Assembly: GCA_902775835.1 (NCBI GenBank)
Contig: CACYNZ010000188.1
Span: 1 to 7,394, forward strand
Direction of reading: 5' to 3'
From: an uncultured Eubacteriales bacterium
Lineage (GTDB): Bacteria > Bacillota_A > Clostridia > Christensenellales > Aristaeellaceae
DNA: 7,394 nucleotides
In this document: piece after piece, positions 5,973-7,394 of the stretch
Layout of the letters: each line of letters starts with the position of its first letter
Numbering within the stretch: position 1 is the first letter of the stretch
The notes under the pieces: generated by a model
What the model saw: only the letters and a program-made list of their open reading frames with translations
The model's database searches: none
What the model was told of the DNA's origin: nothing
Made by a program: the position numbers and the translations under genes

Positions 5973-7118
5973 TTATGTCTCCTCTGCCTTCTGTTCGGCA
6001 ATGGCCATCATTTCCCGCTCACCCTCAAGCTCTGCCGGATACGGGTAGGTTGCAGCATATCTGTCAAAATTCTTTCTGCAGACAGACGCCTTTTCCACGT
6101 CCCGGTCCTTCAGAAGCGCCATGGCATAGGATGTGCGCAGGACCGAAGGATACTTTTTCATGGACTGCATAATGCGCTGCTGATCTCTGGTCATCATTTC
6201 CTCGAGTTTTTCCGCCCGGTTGTCCGAAACAAGCTCCACATACATGCGGTCGCAGGTCATGAGTGCCCGGTGCAGGCCGGAGATGCCGCTGTCCAGGGAC
6301 AGCAGATGCTCCATCAGCGCATCCGCTTCCTGGAAACGATGCTCATCCATCAGCCGGCTGCATGCCAGTGGTCCCAGAAACGCCTCGATCCCGTTTCGCA
6401 TGGCCGAATCATCCGGCACGGCAAACCATTCTTCCGGCATATCCCTGAGTCTTCTGCCTCTGGAAAGCTCATCATTGGTTTTCATCTGAATCCAGAATGC
6501 CCTGACCGCTTCCGGGCTTCTGAGAAGGGACAACGTATTGCATCCGTCGTTATCCACGGGACCCATATGCAGCGGCACCCCGTTCATGATGGCAAAGGCT
6601 GTGCCGATCAGTGCGGAAATTCTCAGCACGGCCTGCGGCAGGGAACCGCCGGCAAAAAGAAAGGAAAGGCCGAAGAAAACCGCGGCGGAAATCAGATTCA
6701 TGATGGATCCGCCGAGATTATACAGGATCACCGGAATCTTTCCGTTCACAAGCTCCGGCGGCGCCATCAGGCACTGTCCCCCGGTTCCCGCAATGGAAAG
6801 GTGACGGAACCGGATTCTTCCCTCTTCCTTCACCCACATCCAGCTGAAAATCCTGAATGACGAGAAGCGGTAACCCGTAAAAAGCCCGAACAGAAGATGC
6901 CCCGCCTCATGAATGATAATCTGCAGCGTCATCACGACATATACGGCAATAAACAGCGCAGCACAGGCCAGGAGCATCCCGGCCTTTGATATGCCCGAAT
7001 CCAGAAGCCGGTCCATACTGTCCATCAGAAGGAATCCGCTCGCTGCCCCGATCAGCACATAAATCAGTATACCGATGAGCTGCCCCGCCTTGCCGCTCTT
7101 CCGTGTCTTTTTATCCAT
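5973..7118 (-). CDS. M50-type (site-2-protease-like) membrane zinc metalloprotease with C-terminal helical domain
   Basis: This is a 381-residue integral membrane protein. Transmembrane segments lie at about 13-33, 46-78, 128-158 and 163-185. The second contains the zinc motif HEAGH (H70, E71, H74). The segment NGVPLHMGPVDNDG (about 179-192) supplies the family N-x-x-P...D-G third-ligand motif (D191), and NLGGSIMN precedes it. This matches peptidase family M50, which cuts substrates within the membrane in regulated proteolysis or peptide maturation. About 190 C-terminal residues are soluble, helical, Met/Arg/Glu-rich and repeat-like (TPR-like at best), probably cytoplasmic. Start: ATG 7118 has GGAG at 7128-7131, 9 bases upstream; ATG 7133 (five residues longer) is possible. 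The frame is open to 7268, but that part overlaps the promoter. First gene of the unit with the secreted hexosaminidase, 4 bases apart. Its substrate is unknown. Confidence 0.9.
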   Translation of the reverse strand: MDKKTRKSGKAGQLIGILIYVLIGAASGFLLMDSMDRLLDSGISKAGMLLACAALFIAVYVVMTLQIIIHEAGHLLFGLFTGYRFSSFRIFSWMWVKEEGRIRFRHLSIAGTGGQCLMAPPELVNGKIPVILYNLGGSIMNLISAAVFFGLSFLFAGGSLPQAVLRISALIGTAFAIMNGVPLHMGPVDNDGCNTLSLLRSPEAVRAFWIQMKTNDELSRGRRLRDMPEEWFAVPDDSAMRNGIEAFLGPLACSRLMDEHRFQEADALMEHLLSLDSGISGLHRALMTCDRMYVELVSDNRAEKLEEMMTRDQQRIMQSMKKYPSVLRTSYAMALLKDRDVEKASVCRKNFDRYAATYPYPAELEGEREMMAIAEQKAEET

Positions 7119-7200
7119 AAGCGTTTTCTCCATATCGTCTTTCCCCGCCGCAGTGCCTTCGGATTTCCGGCCTGAGCGGCCTGCAGGGAAATCTATGGTG

Positions 7201-7207
7201 CTCCCCT
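7201..7207 (-). promoter_or_regulatory. Shine-Dalgarno-like site in the protease leader
   Basis: AGGGGAG on the minus strand lies close to the predicted transcription start and 4 bases before an in-frame ATA (7194-7196), with no ATG, GTG or TTG nearby. It may be a relic of a lost start, a leader element or chance. The ATG at 7118 is still preferred for the protease. Confidence 0.3.
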
Positions 7208-7223
7208 CTTGATTTCTCCGGCT

Positions 7224-7251
7224 ATTGTAGCATGTACGGCAGAAATTGCAA
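7224..7251 (-). promoter_or_regulatory. Promoter of the protease-hexosaminidase operon
   Basis: On the minus strand there is TTGCAA (-35, 7246-7251), a 16-base spacer ending in TGC, and TACAAT (-10, 7224-7229), giving an extended -10 (TGCTACAAT). Transcription would start near 7217, leaving about 100 bases of leader before the ATG at 7118. It lies inside the longest possible open frame, which argues against starts upstream of it. Confidence 0.7.
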
Positions 7252-7324
7252 AAAAGCATTCGCCTCATTCCGTGTCATCCACCGGAGTTTGACGGGCAAA
7301 TGAACTGAAAATCGACTAAGAATG

Positions 7325-7357
7325 AGTGAAGAAACATTGATTTTCTTCACTTTTTTT
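7325..7357 (+). terminator. Terminator-like hairpin with T-tract, plus-strand orientation
   Basis: The arms AGTGAAGAAA (7325-7334) and TTTCTTCACT (7342-7351) pair perfectly around a 7-base loop and are followed by six further T residues (7352-7357). The stem is AT-rich, so it would be weak. It points rightward, although no plus-strand gene ends here. It may insulate a promoter at the right edge or serve as an operator-like palindrome. Confidence 0.45.
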
Positions 7358-7369
7358 GATTCCAAAGTG

Positions 7370-7394
7370 TTGACATTTGGAGCGTTTTGATATA
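7370..7394 (+). promoter_or_regulatory. Possible plus-strand promoter cut by the window edge
   Basis: A perfect TTGACA -35 box (7370-7375) is followed by 19 bases ending in GATATA at the window end. A -10 at normal spacing would start at about 7391-7393, so it is only partly visible. If real, a divergent gene begins to the right of the window. Confidence 0.4.

Noticed and set aside
5814..6860. Plus-strand open frame (348 codons) opposite the protease and the 5' end of the hexosaminidase gene
   Set aside because: It runs antisense across two well-supported genes, with biased composition and no motifs.
7119..7268. 50-codon N-terminal extension of the M50 protease with a Cys-rich start
   Set aside because: It overlaps the -10 and -35 elements and has no ribosome binding site at 7268.

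Overview
The window looks like chromosome of a Gram-positive Bacillota, probably a gut- or rumen-type member of the Clostridia. It is moderately GC-rich by eye and has strong AGGAGG-type ribosome binding sites. Its secreted proteins carry Sec signal peptides plus Big_2 Ig-like or bacterial SH3 domains, and nothing points to an outer membrane. This lineage call is an inference; no rRNA or marker gene is present. Every supported gene lies on the minus strand, so the biology reads from right to left.

Right part (about 7394 to 3842): a self-contained transcription unit. An extended -10 promoter (7224-7251) drives an M50-type (site-2-protease-like) intramembrane zinc metalloprotease. Four bases after its stop comes a secreted two-domain GH3 beta-N-acetylhexosaminidase (NagZ type). 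The unit ends at a long, nearly perfect hairpin (3842-3895) that can act as a terminator. The extreme right edge holds a plus-strand terminator-like hairpin and a consensus -35 box whose -10 would fall at or past the window end.

Middle (about 3841 to 3097): mostly non-coding to the eye, but it holds a small minus-strand gene (3412-3573) with a perfect Shine-Dalgarno. It encodes a 53-residue peptide whose N-terminus fits the double-glycine leader of secreted bacteriocins, peptide pheromones and some RiPP precursors. The frame continues past its TAA for another 31 protein-like codons, so the gene may be a freshly broken or recoded version of an 84/85-residue precursor. A second hairpin (3097-3137) with the same outer stem sequence as the first lies downstream, so the small gene is bracketed by two related hairpins.

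Left part (about 3000 to 1): a second co-directional unit with its own extended -10 promoter (2987-2992). It encodes a 677-residue secreted protein of about six Big_2 domains plus a C-terminal beta domain, then a 209-residue secreted protein with two SH3b domains, then the signal peptide of a third exported protein cut by the window edge. These genes are separated by 50 and 31 bases and probably form an operon of exported envelope proteins.

Overall this is a cell-envelope neighbourhood: intramembrane proteolysis, peptidoglycan-fragment hydrolysis, and exported wall-binding or adhesive proteins. The main novelty candidate is the double-glycine peptide gene and its in-frame stop. No C39-peptidase ABC exporter, modification enzyme or immunity gene is visible in the window.
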